Assembly: GCA_949128015.1 (NCBI GenBank)
Contig: CASBRC010000219.1
Coordinates: forward strand, 1 to 8,851
Direction of reading: 5' to 3'
Source: Synechococcales cyanobacterium PMM_0003
Lineage (GTDB): Bacteria > Cyanobacteriota > Cyanobacteriia > Pseudanabaenales > Pseudanabaenaceae
Length of the DNA: 8,851 nt
This document shows, one piece after another, positions 5,995-8,851 of this stretch. Made by a program: the position numbers and the translations under genes. Below the pieces are notes generated by a model that had not been told where the DNA came from, did not search any database, and saw nothing but the letters and a program-made list of their open reading frames with translations. Within the stretch, counting starts at the first letter, position 1, and each line of letters opens with the position of its first letter.

Positions 5995-7992
5995 TTAAGC
6001 AACCATTCGCATTGAATCCATACTAATTTCTGCCATCGTGATATTGTGCTTAATCTCTAGATGATTGAGATAATCAATCGGATCATCAGCATTAAACGGT
6101 ATCTCATCAAACAGTTGAATTGCCTTGCGACTGTAAGTGATATCGCTCAGCCCAAGCTCACGCGCCGCCGTGCTGAAAACTCCAACCCGACAGGTTTTCT
6201 CTAAAACCTCAACCCAGTTGCGAGGAAAGGGAACATCGCCCCAACGCGCCATTTGGGTAATGTGCCAGAGATGCTCAGTACGGCTGGGACGATTGACACC
6301 CGCACCATAGAACTGGTGGTGAGCAGGTTCGCGCATTGGTGTATCTAGCGAACATGTGACATCATTAGAGTTTCCTAAATGAATGTAGTTAATATTGGTG
6401 CTGACATAATCACGACGAGAGATAATCAAGCGAATCTCTTCGGCATTATTCGGGTCGGAGCAGTAGATACAGGCTTCTAGCAAAGCTTTGACTAGAGCAA
6501 TATGTGTGTTTGGGTAGGCATTTGCCCAATCTTCACGTACACCGAGGACTTTACCAGGGTGACCATTCCAGATTTCCAAATCTGTCGCGACTGTAAAGCC
6601 GATGTTTTCCATCGCCGCACGGAAGTTCCAAGGTTCGCCGACACAAAATCCATCAATACTGCCAGCCTTGAGGTCAACTACCATTTGCGCGGGTGGAATT
6701 GTTTTTAATTCCACATCGCGATCAGGATCAATACCACCAGCCGCTAACCAGTAACGCAAGAGCAAATTATGCATCGAAGATGGATGAACTACACCCATAC
6801 GGTGCTGCCGATCGCGAGTATTTTGGAGCATTGCTTTAAAATCAGCGAGGGTATGAATCCCGCGATCGTAAAAGCGTTTATCAAGCGTAATCGCATTACC
6901 GTTGCGAGTCATGGTTAGAGCCGTGACGATCGGTTTGCAAGTTCCATTACCACCGAGCGTCATCCATACTGGCAAGCCCGAAGGCATCTGCGCCGCATCA
7001 AGATAACCTCCTGCAACACCATCAACAATACCGCGCCAACTAGTTTCACGAACAAGGGAGACTTCATCGAGTCCATGCTTTTGAAAGAAGCCTTTTTCTT
7101 TAGCGATCGCAATCGGCGCACAGGCGGTTAAAGGGACAAACCCAATTTCTAGATTAACCTTCTCTAATCCATGCCGCGACACATTTGCTACAGTACGGGC
7201 ATTCATTTTCTTAACGCGCTTTTGTTGGTTCAAGAAATAGATGATTTCACTGCGAAGGCTGTAATAACTAGGATGCTTAACTGCTTCCATGCGTTGACGA
7301 GGGCGTGGAATGTCAACTTCCAAAATGCCACCAATTTTTGAGGCGGGACCATTGGTGAGCATGACAATGCGATCGCTTAGCAATACCGCTTCATCGACAT
7401 CATGCGTAACCATTACTGCGGTAACTTCGTCTTCATTACAGATCTGCATTAATTTTTCTTGCAGATTGCCACGGGTCAGAGCATCTAAGGCTCCAAATGG
7501 CTCATCAAGTAGCAATAGTTTGGGGCGAACTGCTAAGGCTCTTGCGATCGCCACACGTTGTTTCATTCCTCCCGACAGTTGTGTCGGCGGCTTATCAATC
7601 GCATGACTTAATCCCACCATCTTTACATAATGCTCAATCAAATCATGGCGCTCTTTTTTAGGTAAATGCGATAGGACTTCATCAACTCCTAGCGCCACAT
7701 TTTCGCGTACCGATAGCCAAGGCAACAGCGAATAGTTTTGAAATACCACCATGCGATCAGGACCAGGACGCGATACGCGCTCATCTTCGAGCATGACGAT
7801 GCCACCTGTTGGCAAATCTAAACCTGCAATCATATTCAACAAAGTTGATTTACCACAGCCAGAGTGACCGATGAGGGAAACAAATTCACCTTTTTCTATT
7901 TGTAAGTCAATGCCTTTAAGGGCAATATATTCCTTACCACCCCCTAATGGAAAAGTTCTTTCTACTTGATCAAGCGAAACAAAATTATGCAT
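5995..7992 (-). CDS. nrtC: Nitrate ABC transporter ATPase-regulatory subunit NrtC
   Basis: A 665-aa fusion typical of cyanobacterial NrtC (about 660 aa). The N-terminal ABC ATPase (1 to about 255) has Walker A GHSGCGKST (42-50), signature LSGGMKQ (139-145), Walker B LLLLDE (159-164) and H-loop His197. After a basic linker (KRVKKMNART, about 258-267) comes a NrtA-like solute-binding domain (about 279-650) with GFVPLTACAPIAIAKEKGFF, HPSSMHNLLLRYWLAAGG and FCVGEPWN. In cyanobacteria this domain lies in the cytoplasm and is known to mediate inhibition of transport by ammonium. Lys481 in GHPGKVLG falls where, from memory, NrtA has its nitrate-contacting lysine and bicarbonate-binding CmpA has Glu, favouring nitrate over bicarbonate. 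The ATG at 7992 has a good Shine-Dalgarno (AGGAG, 8 nt spacing), the clearest in the window. CmpC is the main alternative. Confidence 0.9.
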   Translation of the reverse strand: MHNFVSLDQVERTFPLGGGKEYIALKGIDLQIEKGEFVSLIGHSGCGKSTLLNMIAGLDLPTGGIVMLEDERVSRPGPDRMVVFQNYSLLPWLSVRENVALGVDEVLSHLPKKERHDLIEHYVKMVGLSHAIDKPPTQLSGGMKQRVAIARALAVRPKLLLLDEPFGALDALTRGNLQEKLMQICNEDEVTAVMVTHDVDEAVLLSDRIVMLTNGPASKIGGILEVDIPRPRQRMEAVKHPSYYSLRSEIIYFLNQQKRVKKMNARTVANVSRHGLEKVNLEIGFVPLTACAPIAIAKEKGFFQKHGLDEVSLVRETSWRGIVDGVAGGYLDAAQMPSGLPVWMTLGGNGTCKPIVTALTMTRNGNAITLDKRFYDRGIHTLADFKAMLQNTRDRQHRMGVVHPSSMHNLLLRYWLAAGGIDPDRDVELKTIPPAQMVVDLKAGSIDGFCVGEPWNFRAAMENIGFTVATDLEIWNGHPGKVLGVREDWANAYPNTHIALVKALLEACIYCSDPNNAEEIRLIISRRDYVSTNINYIHLGNSNDVTCSLDTPMREPAHHQFYGAGVNRPSRTEHLWHITQMARWGDVPFPRNWVEVLEKTCRVGVFSTAARELGLSDITYSRKAIQLFDEIPFNADDPIDYLNHLEIKHNITMAEISMDSMRMVA

Positions 7993-8000
7993 TTTAAAAT

Positions 8001-8005
8001 CTCCT
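8001..8005 (-). promoter_or_regulatory. Shine-Dalgarno of nrtC
   Basis: The minus strand reads AGGAG, 8 nt before the nrtC ATG at 7990-7992. It supports that start and implies efficient independent initiation of nrtC, despite the repeat-filled spacer upstream. Confidence 0.75.
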
Positions 8006-8029
8006 AATATTATTTAAAAATCTTCAGAA

Positions 8030-8109
8030 CCCCTCCCTAGCCATCCCCTTTTCAAGGGGAGGGGACTTAATTTCTAGTTTCCCCCCTTTAAAGGGGGGAT
8101 TAAGGGGGG
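8030..8109. repeat. Double C/G-run hairpin in the nrtB-nrtC spacer
   Basis: The first hairpin is CCCCTT TTC AAGGGG (8045-8059). The second is the perfect 18-bp palindrome CCCCCCTTTAAAGGGGGG (8081-8098). Outer C-rich (8030-8037) and G-rich (8104-8109) arms flank them. The element is 80 bp long, matching the copy at 5915-5994, and begins 5 nt after the nrtB stop in the direction of transcription. It may act as a partial terminator or mRNA-stabilising structure; that is inference. Confidence 0.85.
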
Positions 8110-8114
8110 TAAAT

Positions 8115-8851
8115 CTACTTCTGTTCTTCAGGCACAATCAAATGCTGAATCCAGCCGATCGCGCGATCGAGCATCAAGCCAACAGCACCGATATAGACTA
8201 GAGCCAAGATAACTTCGCCCACTTTGTCATCGGTATAAGCATTCCAAATAAAGAAGCCGATACCCACAATACCTGACATGATAATTTCTGCGGCGATAAT
8301 GGCAAGCCATGCTAAGCCGATGGAAATACGCAACCCAGTAAAGATGTAAGGCAATGCCGAAGGAATCAAAATCTTGAAGAAATACTTTTGACGAGAAATC
8401 TGGAGTACTCGTGCAACGTTGCGATAATCTTGAGGGATTTGCTTAACACCAACTGCGGTATTTAACAGAATTGGCCATATTGCGGTGATGAAGATAACGA
8501 ATAGTGCGGCTGGTTCATTTTGACGTAGGGCAGCCAGTGCGATCGGAACCCATGCAAGGGGTGGAACTGTTCTCAAAAATTGGAACAATGGATCGAGGGC
8601 TTTATCAATAACTGGCGTTGTGCCAACCAAGACACCTAAACCAACACCGACAATTGCTGCTAGTGAATAGCCTTTGGCGACTCGTTCAAAACTAGCTAAA
8701 GTCTGCCAGAATAGTCCTTTGTCAGTACCGCCGCGATCATAGAATGGATAAATCAATAATTCGCGTGTGGACTTTTCGGAAATGATATCCCATGGACCTG
8801 GCAACTTGAGTAAGCCTACAGTAGATAGAAGTTGCCAAACAGCTAGAAAGC
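8115..8851 (-). CDS. nrtB: Nitrate ABC transporter permease NrtB (partial, N terminus beyond right edge)
   Basis: Inner-membrane channel subunit of the nitrate/nitrite importer, partner of NrtC and NrtD. The frame is open to the right edge (first whole codon 8847-8849, reading FLAVWQLLSTV...), giving 244 residues here. The family is about 275-280 aa, so roughly 30-35 N-terminal residues are missing. A TTG at 8802-8804 should not be taken as the start. The block YPFYDRGGTDKGLFWQTLASFERV is typical of NrtB/CmpB/TauC-type permeases. About five hydrophobic membrane spans follow. The cytoplasmic coupling loop that contacts the ATPases is ARVLQISRQKYFFKILIPSALPYIF, which lacks the usual Gly of the EAA motif but keeps I-x-P-x-x-LP. 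The stop is TAG (complement of 8115-8117). nrtA is expected further upstream, outside the window. CmpB is the alternative. Confidence 0.88.
   Translation of the reverse strand, partial: FLAVWQLLSTVGLLKLPGPWDIISEKSTRELLIYPFYDRGGTDKGLFWQTLASFERVAKGYSLAAIVGVGLGVLVGTTPVIDKALDPLFQFLRTVPPLAWVPIALAALRQNEPAALFVIFITAIWPILLNTAVGVKQIPQDYRNVARVLQISRQKYFFKILIPSALPYIFTGLRISIGLAWLAIIAAEIIMSGIVGIGFFIWNAYTDDKVGEVILALVYIGAVGLMLDRAIGWIQHLIVPEEQK

Noticed and set aside
5034..8851. CmpBCD bicarbonate or CynBD cyanate transporter instead of NrtBCD
   Set aside because: Close paralogues, and not fully excluded, but the NrtC regulatory domain carries a nitrate-type Lys481 and the overall motifs read as Nrt. The cynABD system lacks the fused subunit.

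Overview
The window comes from a cyanobacterium. Evidence: about 18 exact copies of the HIP1 octamer GCGATCGC (roughly 0.1 expected by chance), a cyanobacterial-style nrtB-nrtC-nrtD nitrate transporter with the characteristic NrtC fusion, an FHA-GAF adenylate cyclase, and protein sequences that read like filamentous or Pseudanabaena-like cyanobacterial homologues. The genus is only a guess. No tRNA, rRNA, CRISPR array or transposase gene is visible.

Left part (1-2267, minus strand): lipA (lipoyl synthase), whose 3' end runs off the left edge, and upstream of it argD (acetylornithine aminotransferase). They are separated by a strong intrinsic terminator directly after the argD stop. argD starts at 2170, and its upstream region carries a good copy of an NtcA-activated promoter (GTA-N8-TAC, 23 nt, then TAN3T). 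This suggests control of arginine synthesis by nitrogen status.

Middle (2268-3947, plus strand): a 559-aa signalling protein, divergent from argD, with FHA, GAF and class III adenylate cyclase domains. A short spacer (3948-4105) with a weak hairpin separates it from the convergent genes to its right.

Right part (4106-8851, minus strand): reading in the direction of transcription, nrtB (5' end outside the window), nrtC, nrtD and then a zinc-ribbon protein of the cyanobacterial DUF6671 type. NrtB is the membrane permease, NrtC an ATPase fused to a NrtA-like solute-binding domain, and NrtD the second ATPase. nrtA would be expected beyond the right edge. The DUF6671 gene overlaps the end of nrtD by 11 nt and stands where narB (nitrate reductase) often follows nrtD in other cyanobacteria.

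Both spacers inside the nrt cluster (about 122-124 nt each) are largely filled by a double hairpin of C-runs and G-runs. A related hairpin repeat has become part of the coding sequence at the N terminus of the DUF6671 gene. The window has a nitrogen theme (nitrate uptake, NtcA-type argD promoter) beside a cAMP signalling gene. The most unusual points are the nrt-linked zinc-ribbon gene, its repeat-derived N terminus, and the repeat-filled operon spacers.
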